A stretch of DNA of 64,000 nucleotides from Hericium rajendrae (Eukaryota > Basidiomycota > Agaricomycetes > Russulales > Hericiaceae), in assembly GCA_033439255.1 (NCBI GenBank), contig CM065878.1, forward strand, positions 62,001 to 126,000, read 5' to 3'. Numbering within the stretch: the first letter of the stretch is position 1; each line of letters starts with the position of its first letter. The translations under genes were made by a program, and so were the position numbers. The notes under the pieces were generated by a model. The model had not been told where the DNA came from. It saw nothing but the letters and a program-made list of their open reading frames with translations, and searched no databases. This document shows positions 42,431 through 52,280 of this stretch, one piece after another.

Positions 42431-43640
42431 TTCACTCCAGAACTCGTGCGGAGATGCACCTCTCATCAAGCATCGGGCTTCTCAGGCTTCAGGGATGTTC
42501 AGCGATTTCCGAGCCACATCATAGCATGCATCACAGCACGTATGCGGCTCGTTCTCCAGCCCTTTCCTCATCCTCACTCTCCAGCCCTCCTCCTTCCCCT
42601 GCACTCATGCACATCTCCCCACTCTTCGTATCTCTCATTGCCCTCTCCGCTTGTCCTCCTCTTCTTGTGCCCTACCCGCACATTCCCTGCCCTCCCAGAT
42701 GTCTCTCCATGCCCTCCACGGCCCCCAGCAGTCATCCCCCCTCTTCCATGCATCTCGACATGCAATAGAAGCATGACAAGTCAGCCCAGACACGAACGAA
42801 CATGTGTGCAATGACGCAGATGCACACACGACACCTGCGCTTGCACCCATGCAGCGCAGACACCCACAGCCAAGACAACACCTGGCGTGCATGCACGTGT
42901 CATGTGTCATGTCCCCGCCACCCCTACGCATCGCATGTCATGTCCCCGCCACCCCTACGCATCATGTGTCGTGTCTCTGCTGCCCCTACACAAGCATGGC
43001 CCGCTCGCTCGATGCATAGCACATACCTGCGATGACTCAGCCACGGCCATGGCCCATGAGCCACAGCCTGCATGCCTTAGTGACCCACATCACTGGCAAT
43101 GGCACTGGGCTCCCAGCATCTGCACCACCCGCCCAGCACCCGCGCCACCCGCCCAGCACCTGTGCCGCACACCCAGCACCCTGCGCTGCACACCCAGCAC
43201 CCTGCACTGCACACTCAGTGCCCACCCGCTACAATAATGTCATGTGGGCCCCCTCGCTCAGTCCCCCCAAACTCCGCAATGCACCCTCGTGATGTAGCAG
43301 TGGCATCGTTGGCAGCGGCAATGGTGCTGATGACATGCATCGCAGCAACAGTGCAGGGAGCGAGCAGCGGCAGCAGAGAACAAATGGCGGGAGATGGGCA
43401 CAGGCACATGTGAGTGAGTGTGATAGCTGAGGTCAGGCGGGGCGGGCGGCAGCAGGCATTGATGAGGTCACATAGGGCGGGCACTGGCACACGCATAGCC
43501 GAGGTCGGGTGGGCCAGGCAGTGGCACACAAGTAGCCAAGGCAGGAAGCATGCAGGGCAGTGGATGGTGCCGAGGCAGGGCTGGGCAGTGAGTAGTGTAT
43601 GGCTCAGTAAGCAACCCGGACTGTCAAGATTCTATATTTA
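42431..43640. repeat. GC-rich tract with short tandem repeats
   Basis: Contains CATGTCCCCGCCACCCCTACGC units (about 42898-42990, three imperfect copies) and CACCCGCCCAGCACC / CACACCCAGCACCCTG units (about 43120-43215). No gene seen; overlapping open frames on both strands reflect composition. Confidence 0.6.
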
Positions 43641-44438
43641 GAATTATTTTATTTTGTCCGATTGGGTTCTGAACCCTCCCTAAGTTATTGGTACAAGTTG
43701 CAACCCTCCCTCCTGTACTTACTGGTACAGGTTGAGAATGGGTTACAGGGATGCCTTGCACCCCGCTCAACATCCCGCACACTCCTTGCCATACTCGTGT
43801 GTGTGCAATGACGACCCCTGCACATGCGAGGATGCCCCGCACACCCATGCGATGCACAGCATCTGGGCCCAACATCCAGTGCTTGCGTGCCATCCTGCAT
43901 GCATGCGCCATGCTCCGCCCTTGCACACAATCCTCGTGCTTACATGCCATGCTCTGCCCACGTGCCTTCATGTTCATGCCTATGCAGGGCCAGTTGCACC
44001 ACCATTGTGCTTGCATGCTCAATGCTTAATGGTGCTTAGTGGTGCCAACCGGTACTCAACATAGTTATATTTAGATTTTGTAAAGCATTTGTACTCATGA
44101 ATAAAATAAAAGAAATAGATTTCAGTACCTTTAGTGTAACTTTATCACATGTATGCTCTCAATGATTTGTATAGTTGCTGCATAACCCAGAGATATCATA
44201 GCATATAGCATGCACTTACAAGACAATATAGTGAACATAGGCTACATAGGCTCTATAGCAATTAGAGACATGTCCATAGCTTCCATAGTTGTGCTTGCTA
44301 TCTATATAGGCCTACATAGATGGCATATAGGGCTATGTAGCCTATATAGCTGCTATAGATCTATATATCTGTATATGCTATGTATATAGTTTAGATAATT
44401 GTGACTAGTAGCTATATAAATTTGAGATTTTTCAGATG
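43641..44438 (+). mobile_element. CATCWG-TIR element, right part of copy G
   Basis: GC tract (about 43740-44030), an AATAAAATAAAAGAAATAGA segment, a CATAG/TATAG tract and the right terminus GAGATTTTTCAGATG ending at 44438. The order and the AAATAGATTT...AGTGTAACT words match copy E at 49943 in reverse, so G and E form one subfamily. No core or left end is visible. Confidence 0.65.
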
Positions 44439-45856
44439 ACTTTAAAAAAAATAGCATGTTGTTCATCCTTTAACTGCTGCTAATCCACAAGAAGAAGAAC
44501 TTGTATATCATTATTAGGAGACTCTTTAGTCTGTCTAAGAAGCCAATCACTTCCATTTTTAATAACTTTATTATTTTCAGGAGAATTTTCAATCCAATCA
44601 TATTCTAAATCCATATCATGAGATCCTAAATTATCCAAATTTGATTCAACACATTGATTGGGAAATCTTCCAGCTTCATGCATCTATTCTGGTCTCCAGT
44701 TATTATTAGCTGCATCTTCATCAATTACTGATTCTGAATCATCTTCTGGCTCTTCTGGCTCTTTTTGTAAAGTAAGCAAAGTATCATCAAAGTGTATATG
44801 ATGATGATCAAGACAGAAAGTTTGATAAGCTGCTGTCCAATCTGCACAACCTCCTTTTAATTCTACTTCTGAATCACTTGAAAAAGGATGATTTAATATC
44901 ATGTGTGCATAGCAATATTTCTCATAAATTTCAAGATTTTCTGTATCTGGCTTATATATAGACCACACATTTACAATATATGGTAGAGCACCACGTTGAC
45001 CTCTCCTATGATAATTTTTGTTATCTGTAACCAATGCTATACAAAATTTAATAATGTTACATTTTCTTCAACACCTCTTCCATATTTAAGATAATGTGTT
45101 AACAAGTTCCATTTATCTGTTCTATTATGTTCAAAATCTACTACTTCAATACTTTGATTTGGAGCTACACATAGCTGCTTATAAGTACGAGATGTTCATA
45201 TAAGCTCTTCTTTAATTAGTATGTGACAAGTTTCTTGGTTAGATATATCACATTTAGCCACAAATGTAGATAACATTTTCTGATATGCTACATCAGCACA
45301 ATCTGTATCTTTTAAATGAAAGATTGTTGCTTGCAATGTATCATAATAAAATGCTGATGATGATTTAGCTTTACTTGCATATTTGGTCACATAAGCAATA
45401 ATTGCTTCTTTGTTAATAACAGGACAAAAGTCAATATTTGCTCTCCATCCAAAAATAAAAGCAGGATTATAAGGGTTGAGTAGTTCATCATTTTATTTTG
45501 AATGAAAGTCAACAAATATATCTCCAGGTTCTTTTGTATAAGCTGATTCATCTCTACATGCTTTTGGATAGCCAATTTGACAAAAAACTTCTTCTGTATC
45601 TTTCTTTTTATGCTCACAATAACCTGGTGCACATCAAGTATGTCTTTGAACATGATTTAGCATCTCAGCCAATTCTTTTTTTGTATCTTCATGTTGCAAA
45701 GCCTTGAGCAGATGGATGAACAACAGCAGGTGGACAGTTATGATCTGGATGCCAAGTTGATACATGCTGATCCTAAAAATTGATAAAATTTTGCAAGTGC
45801 TCTGAATTTTTTTTACATCAAGACTTTCAACAGAAGGAGCATCAGAAATCCATAAA
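44439..45856 (-). pseudogene. Helitron Rep (HUH) region, C-terminal part, decayed
   Basis: AT-rich minus-strand remnants of a Helitron Rep/helicase-type protein. Recognisable pieces: WISDAPSVESLD at the 45.85-kb edge, CPPAVVHPSA, FCQIGYPKACRDESAYTKE near 45580, NPYNPAFIFGWRANIDFCPV near 45450, and the Rep tyrosine motif YVTKYASKA near 45385. Further open stretches (45034-44480) are acidic and match the usual linker before the helicase, which is absent. Many in-frame stops, several TGA or TAG at places where Trp is expected. The protein would nick and rejoin DNA in rolling-circle transposition; this copy is dead. It is split from its N-terminal part by TIR element I. Confidence 0.8.
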
Positions 45857-46539
45857 CATCAGGAAAAACTGCAAATCCATCAAACATGCTTACCGATCAT
45901 CAGAAGTTTGATGGGCACTACTGATGTCAGATTAGCACTACTGATCTAGACTTAGTGATGTAATAGAAGAATCATGACCACTGTAATTTAGCCGTAGCTT
46001 CTGTAGCATGTAATTATGCAAAGCACATTTTGATCAAAGAATCTGTAGACATCATCTGCCTGCTGTAGCTATGATGCACCTGCTGTAGCTGTAGTAGACA
46101 ACATATTAACATGCATTATATCATTGACTTTAACTATTCTATGATTCTTATATACATATACCATTAGTTAGCAACATAAACATGATATATATGATCAACT
46201 CTTATGAGTTTACTTAAGACTGTATAGAGTTGAGTGTTGCCGCATTGTGTGAGTAGCAGGACGAAGAATGTTGCCCAAATATAGGCATGATTTGTCATTT
46301 CAAGTGTGGCTGTACTGGAGCGCTACGACTCCACAAGTTGAAACATTGAAGTTGTCAAGACTGGGTTCAGGGGAACAGTGAAGCCATCCAAGTCACCCCA
46401 AGGGATCAAGGATCAAAGAGCAGAGGATGTCATAGAGAGTAGAGACAGGTTGAGAATGTCTAGGGTACAATGGGACTGGAGAGTCAAGTGGACAAACTGA
46501 GGAAGCCAGTCAGGAAGGTAGCCCTATATATACTGGAAG

Positions 46540-46700
46540 GATAGCCCAAAGGTGAACAAGGGATATCCTAAAAGGAGAACAAGGGGAAGGAGAACAAGGG
46601 ATGTCCCAAAGGGGAACAAGGGATATCCTAAAGGGGAACAAGGGATATCCTAACAGGGAACAAGGGGATATAACAAGGGAGTGTCCATATAGGGAACAAA
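46540..46700. repeat. Minisatellite of GGGGAACAAGGGATATCCTAA type
   Basis: Six to seven imperfect units of about 19-27 bp built on GGGAACAAGGGATATCCTAA. No gene; a 79-codon minus-strand frame here is repeat text. Confidence 0.8.
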
Positions 46701-46899
46701 GGGAATGAAGAAGACCAATGGGCGATTCATGACAGAAGTCCTGTCTCAAGGTAAGTTCACAGTATATATTGATACTAATGCATATGGAATTATAGGTTCT
46801 ACTACTGCCCTTGCCTCTGGGCTTTGTATCTGGGCCTTGGCTCCAAAAAATGGTTCTGATAGGTACGTCAAATAATCTTCTGAATCATAGCACAAATGT

Positions 46900-47600
46900 T
46901 TCTCTCTAGACCTCAAACCTTTGTCGATTTACACGATCTTGGTGTCGTTCGAATCATGCTCATTGTAGCTTTCGAACGAGCCCACATGCGAGGCATTTGG
47001 ATAAGTATTAGGTGAGTTACCTGTCTTATTCTGATAGGTACTTACTGATAGAAGGATCTTGGCATAGCGCAACGAGCAGGGCATGCATCGGCTCGTATAT
47101 AGACTTGTTCAAATGCTATGATTATAGCTTTTGAATAAGCCTGCATATGAGTCGATCCAACCAGCCGTTGCTCCGCAGCAAGACATTCTCTCCTCCTGGT
47201 AAGGCGAAATTTGCCTTTTAGCAAATTTGTCATATCTCGATCAATACAGTACGTATCAACGACATTTTAACAGTTTTGGAAAGCACTGATTCATACCTTT
47301 CCAATAAGCCTGCATACATGTCGATAGGACCAGGTAGTGCCATGCAACAGCAAGATCTCCTGGATGATGTGGCAAAATGTGTTTTTGCCATATCTTGGGG
47401 GATATATTGTACGTATCACAGCTCTCATAGGCTCGGCTGAAAGTTCTAATTTGTAGCTTTCAAATATGCTCTCATGTGTCCATATTGGTGGACATTTCAT
47501 CATGCAAGAGACAAACTTGTCTCATCATCCCCCCTCCTAGGCGAGTTTTTCTTCACTTTCTCAAATCTCCATCATTTTCTATGATCTTAGGCTTATTTTG
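46900..47600. repeat. Diverged tandem repeat with 150-180 bp spacing
   Basis: Four spaced copies of a TAGCTTTCGAACGAGCCCACATG-like word (abridged TAGCTTTYRAA...GCYYRCATG) near 46965, 47120, 47300 and 47448, each preceded by TACGTATCA- or TGATTATAG-like sequence. Similar words occur near 16545. No gene. Confidence 0.55.
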
Positions 47601-48351
47601 CTCACACAATACAGGGTTTTCATTTTATTATATTAATCAGGTAAGTACTGGATGTGTGGTACTGCAATATTGATACCTCTGATTTCTTAGGTGTCACCTT
47701 GGAAGTTCCCACGCCCTCAGCAGAGTGGCACAGAGCAGGATGAAGAATCTTGCCCAAATTTGGGCAAGATTCTGAGCAAGATTCTTCGCCACACGGAGAG
47801 GGCATGCAGTGCAGTGCAGTGCATGGGTGAGGCACAGCGTGGCATGGATGTGGCTGTGGGTGCAATTCTGTGAGCATATGCATGGTGCAATGGATGGGCT
47901 TGTGGGTGAGGCATGGCGCAGCACAGTGGATGGGCACATGGGCAAGGCATGGTGCAGCACAGCAGGTAGGCACATGTGCACATCAGAAGCATGGGGTGCA
48001 GGCATGGGCACAGGATGTGGGCACACAGGTGAGGCACAGCACAGGCATGGTGCAATGTGTGGTCACACGGGCAGGTGCAGTGTGCAAGGCATGATGCAGG
48101 AGAGGCAGGGGTGAGCATAGTGTGGCATGTGAGCACAGGATGGGTGCGGGGTGGTAGGTGGTGTGACACATTGGTGGGTGACAAGGGGCATGCAGTAGGC
48201 AGTGCGATGCATCAGTGGGTGGTGTGATACATCGGTGGATGGTGCAATGCACGTGATAAGTGGGAGAGGCATGTGGTGGTGATGTCGAGGGGGGGCCAAA
48301 GCAGGAGGGGGCAGTGACGGAAAGTGACTCAAAGGGACAGGGAAGGAAATT

Positions 48352-48381
48352 GAGAGTATTGCTCGAATGAGTGATACTCTC
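48352..48381 (-). repeat. Conserved hairpin of copy I
   Basis: GAGAGTATTGCTC / GAGTGATACTCTC type stem, 12-13 pairs including one G:T, short loop; at the 3' end of the 45-nt intron-like segment on the minus strand. Confidence 0.85.
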
Positions 48382-49567
48382 AGTGTTAGCACAAATAAAC
48401 AAAGAGATTTTTTTTTTACTTACCTGTCAGGCCCTCATCATCCTATAACTGTCTACCAGTGTTTGATTCCACATGAAAGAGGGAGGAAGGAAGGAGGAGA
48501 GGAGAGATGGGAGGGGAGTTGATGGTAGCAGCTGCAAGAAACTTCAATGTGTGTTAAGTTGTTTAACCACTGAATGTATGTGAGTTCAAATGTTTGTAAT
48601 GTAGTAGATCAAATAAAATCAGGATAAATCTGAAAAAACAACAGTAGCTATATTTCATTAGTTTAATTCATTTGAATGATGGAACTATCTAGCTACTGTA
48701 CTATAAGCTATTGGACAGTGACACGAACTTAGTGAAGTCTGCTGTCTTGGTCTCTGATGCAGCACCTGGCAGCACTCGGGCCAGGTTGCAGCAGCTGCAT
48801 TTTGGGCTCTGCTCATGATATCTATATAAGGCATGCATGACATGCAACCTCTCTTTCTTTCCGACCCCCATCATCTCTTCTGTCATTGACTCAAGCTTTT
48901 GCATGATGAGTCTTCCTTTTCTTATGTCTAGTAATCTTTGTGCTTATGTCTTACCCTTACTATGGATGTATACATTTTCGCTTTTTTTTTAATTTTGGTA
49001 AGTCACTTTTAGTCTTTGATGCTTCACTAACGAGCTTTTACTACTTGTTAGATATTGCTTTTTTTGTGATGTTTGTAAGTGTTCATTTGAACCTTTTGTG
49101 ATGACCTTTATTAATGTTTGTTTGTCTTACAGTCTCTATACTTTTGAATCCTCTCATAGTATAGCCTCTTATAGTATCATGTATTTGCTAGTTAATAAAT
49201 TTTGATTGTTGTTTGATTAAATCCTTATGAACTGCATAAATTTTTTTTATTGACTTGGATGTTATATTGAGTAGTCAAGACCTGCAAATATAACAGACTG
49301 TATATGTGCAATAAATCTATTGTAGCATGTATAGACTACTGTAGTTGTGGTAGCACATTATAGCATTTGTAGAAGATTGCAGATTTTGAGAACTTGACTT
49401 GTCTACAGTAGCAAACCTGTACTATAGTGAACTACAGTAGACAATATCTGTCTACTGTAGGTATGAAAAATAAGAAGAGTCCTACAGACACTATGTCAAC
49501 TACTCTGACTACTGTAGCTACTGTAGCCAATGGTAGTTCACAATAGTACATACAGTTTTTCCAGATG

Positions 49568-49942
49568 AAAATCCATGAATATGACTGCTTCTATGGTGTT
49601 GCCATTCATATCTTCACCAAAAATCTTTAATTTTAAATTTTGGTTGCAAAAATTCTTTGAAAAACACCTGCCAATGTTTTTGAAAATATCATTCTGCAAT
49701 AGCAGAATTATTATTTAAATCATTCATTCAATGTTTATATGCTGTAGCATCTTCTTCAGAATTGGGATTATAGCTAGGCATATGACGATGCATATCAGGC
49801 CACTGAATATCTGCTGCAGATGCAGTAAAAAAGACATGAGGAGATTTACAGGTAGGTAATCAAATTTGAGCAATCATTTTGTTAACCTTTTGCCCAAAAT
49901 GGTCTAGATCCAGATAGCCTTTGGCCTGCATGAGATACATGC
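49568..49942 (-). pseudogene. Helitron Rep region, N-terminal part, decayed
   Basis: Minus-strand pieces in order: MYLMQAKGYLDLDHFGQKVN, SPHVFFTASAADIQWPDMHR, AYKH then YFQKHWQVFFKEFLQPKFK, and RYEWQHHRSSHIHGF up to the insertion at 49567. These match the Helitron-like N-terminal (Rep) domain, including the HxH of the HUH motif. In-frame TGA codons interrupt it. It continues on the other side of element I at 45856. Confidence 0.82.
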
Positions 49943-50610
49943 CATCTGAGAAAGTCCAAATTTATATAGCTATCAGCCATTGTTATCTAAGCTATATGAG
50001 CTATATACAAGCCTTATACAGATATATAGATCTATAGTGACTATATAGACTGCATAGCCCTGTATGTGATCTATGTATGCTATATAGCTACTTAGCATAG
50101 CTATGAGAGCTATAGACATGTCTCTAACTGCTATAGAGCTTATGTAATCTATGTCAACTATATTACCTTGTAAGTCTAAGCTATATGCTATGACATCTGT
50201 GAGATATACAGCAACTATACACATTATCCAAAGTATACATATGATCTAACTCACACTAAGGTAGAAATCAAATCCATTTTATTATTATTTTCATCATAAC
50301 TATGTACAAAGTTACAAGATAATTTAATTATAACTATGAATGAGCACCAGCGCTGGCACCTGTTGAGCGCGCAGAGGGCGAGAAGGTGGCACGCGAGTGG
50401 TGTACATAGGCACGTGCACATGCGGGGTGGGGCAGATCGTGCGAGGGTGGGGATCGTACGAGGGTGGGGATTGTGCGCGAGGGCGGGGCGTGTCGCGTGC
50501 ATGCGGGGTGATGTGCGTGCAGGGTGATGCGCGAGATTGGGGTGTTGGATGCAGATGTGGGGCGTTTTGCGCAGGGGCACGGCATTGAGCTGCATGTGCT
50601 GTCGCGCTGA
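49943..50610 (-). mobile_element. CATCWG-TIR element, right part of copy E (minus orientation)
   Basis: Begins CATCTGAGAAAGTCC at 49943, then a TATAG/CATAG tract (49965-50230), an AT-rich link and a GC tract (50340-50600). It is the reverse counterpart of copy G, and the two face each other across the Helitron remnant. No core or far end was found; the KOW-like gene region follows. Confidence 0.65.
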
Positions 50611-51133
50611 ATTGTGTTATCAGCCTAGATGAGCTGGGTTATGGTCTTTCCCAAGTACACCTAGTGGTTCAATGGGAGGATATAGCTTTCTGATTTTGCG
50701 CTCATCGCACACTTAATCGGATATATCTATATATATTCCTGAATTGTTCAGGACAGGCAGTCTGGCAGTCTGTCAGTCTTTGTTTGCACTTATTTAATGC
50801 AAGGGTGAATAGCGTGTATTCGAAGGGAAACTTTCTTCCTTATTTCTGGCTCTTTATATACTAGAGGAAATGAGGCTGTACGCGAATGACCAATCGACTA
50901 AAAACTCGGTTTGTAAGAAAAGGAACATATTACTAAACTCCAACCAGGCGACTCAGCGAATAACTGCATGAATCAGCAGAAAAACTGAACGACTCAGCGT
51001 ATTTGAAGAGGATGAATAAGCAAAAGGTAAATCTGTAATCGAACTAGGACGACTCAGCAAATCTCCTTTGAATGAATAAGCAAATGTAAGCCCTTATGAA
51101 TAAGCACTTATCCAAACTGGGATATCTTTCCCA
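50611..51133. other. AT-rich 3' region of the KOW-like gene; nothing else seen
   Basis: Contains repeated GAATAAGC and GACTCAGC words (50890-51110) and a minus-strand TATA-like TATATAAAG near 50866. No ORF of note. Confidence 0.4.
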
Positions 51134-52255
51134 TTAAGCTTGCCTGCCCCGGATCCTTGCCCATCCCTCCAGATTGATGTAGTACCTTGATTCGCGGTTC
51201 AGGATCTGGGCTGCTTTGATTCCTTCCATCCTCTTGACGTAGGAGAAGAACGCGGTGGTCCGCGGCAGCGGGATCGATGAATTGTGATGAGGAGGGAAGT
51301 AGGTGTGGATGTGATCGTATGGGTTGAACCGACCGAGTATGTTCATCTTCCCATACCCCTTCCAGGCGATGAGGCGTGATGCGAGTGATGACAGCGTGAT
51401 GCTCCAGATGCGGGGAACAAAGACGAACAGATGGTTTCCTTCCCACCTAAGCCCGTGCGTATTGATGATCTCAGGGACTCGTCTGACCTTGAACTGCATC
51501 CAGCTAGATCCTGCACTGACCAACTCCTCCACTATCCCTGATACGCAATATCCCTCTTCTCCACTCATTATTACCAATCTCTCTCCCATGGCTATGTCAC
51601 GTGTTGGACGGACGACACAGACCCATGGATTGTTCACATTTTCTTTGATTAGATCCGCAGAGGCAAAAATGAATGGGAGGTCGTGAGGAGCGCTGATGGA
51701 GTAGAATGAACCCAAGGGGCACTCCTTACGTATGAGGCTTGCGCTTGGCTTGCCCGGCTGGGTGGGAAGTATGATTTGATCTGTCAGAACGTAGTCTGGA
51801 ATGAGAAAGCGGATGAGCTGATCAGGATGTAGGATACAAGAAAATGGTGAATTAGGCGGCTGATATATAGGGGGAGGTGTTTCAAGATGCGTTCGGTCTT
51901 CTACCGGATCGTATTGCAGAGAGAAGCGTGGACCAAGAAGGGAGATGTTTTCCATGGTCATGTGGGTTTGACGCTCGACGTGAACTAAGAGCTGATCTTC
52001 AGGCTGAGGGGATCCGCTAAGAACATTGTGGTTACGCGAACGGAGAAAGAACATTGTGGTTACAGGGAAAGATTGGTGTCTCGGTTCGTCAGGGAAGTCC
52101 TTTAGCTGTTCTTGGCTCGAAATCCCCATCACACGTAAAGGTATGCTTAACCGAGATCTTCTTCTGTTACTGTGGCATATGCTTCGATTGCCGTTACTTT
52201 GCCCGGTCTGGACTGATTCAATTGGTGGCTGAGGCATATGCAATGCTGCATGCAC
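51134..52255 (-). CDS. KOW-like motif protein, uncharacterised
   Basis: Uninterrupted frame of 373 codons. Residues about 190-235 read VCVVRPTRDIAMGERLVIMS then GEEGYCVSGIVEELV, fitting the G-x-x-V-x-V-x-x-G...G-x-V pattern of a KOW loop as in Spt5-type elongation factors and some ribosomal proteins. Then comes a beta-rich stretch ending VFVPRIWSITLSSL and a C-terminal helix-like tail. KOW domains bind nucleic acid or polymerase, but a role here is inference. A degenerate paralogue lies at 14694-15846. The first Met is used as start; an internal start (MENISLLGP) is also possible. No intron is needed. Confidence 0.55.
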   Translation of the reverse strand: MHAALHMPQPPIESVQTGQSNGNRSICHSNRRRSRLSIPLRVMGISSQEQLKDFPDEPRHQSFPVTTMFFLRSRNHNVLSGSPQPEDQLLVHVERQTHMTMENISLLGPRFSLQYDPVEDRTHLETPPPIYQPPNSPFSCILHPDQLIRFLIPDYVLTDQIILPTQPGKPSASLIRKECPLGSFYSISAPHDLPFIFASADLIKENVNNPWVCVVRPTRDIAMGERLVIMSGEEGYCVSGIVEELVSAGSSWMQFKVRRVPEIINTHGLRWEGNHLFVFVPRIWSITLSSLASRLIAWKGYGKMNILGRFNPYDHIHTYFPPHHNSSIPLPRTTAFFSYVKRMEGIKAAQILNRESRYYINLEGWARIRGRQA

Positions 52256-52280
52256 GTTCCAATATCTCTTCCGGACGACT

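Larger units (their letters stand above)
45857..49567 (-). mobile_element. CATCWG-TIR element, copy I (3,711 bp)
   Basis: Termini CATCAGGAAAAACTG (left) and CATCTGGAAAAACTG (right, other strand), AA on both sides. It lies in the Helitron Rep gene. Taking it out with one AA restores SHIHGFLWISDAP in frame. The core is in minus orientation: minus-strand GC tract 48340-47790, hairpin 48381-48352, intron-like 48423-48379 (GTAAGT, GCTAAC, AG), TATA-like CTATATAAGG near 48822, and on the outward strand TTTTCGCTTTTTTTT followed by GGTAAG near 48970-49000. Its terminal tracts are GTAGC-rich instead of CATAG-rich. The arm 46200-47690 holds two further tandem repeats. Confidence 0.88.

Noticed and set aside
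43672-43740. Repeat of CTCCCT...GGTACAAGTTG type shared with 40083-40160 as a separate mobile element
   Set aside because: Too short and without visible ends or target duplications to be called an element.
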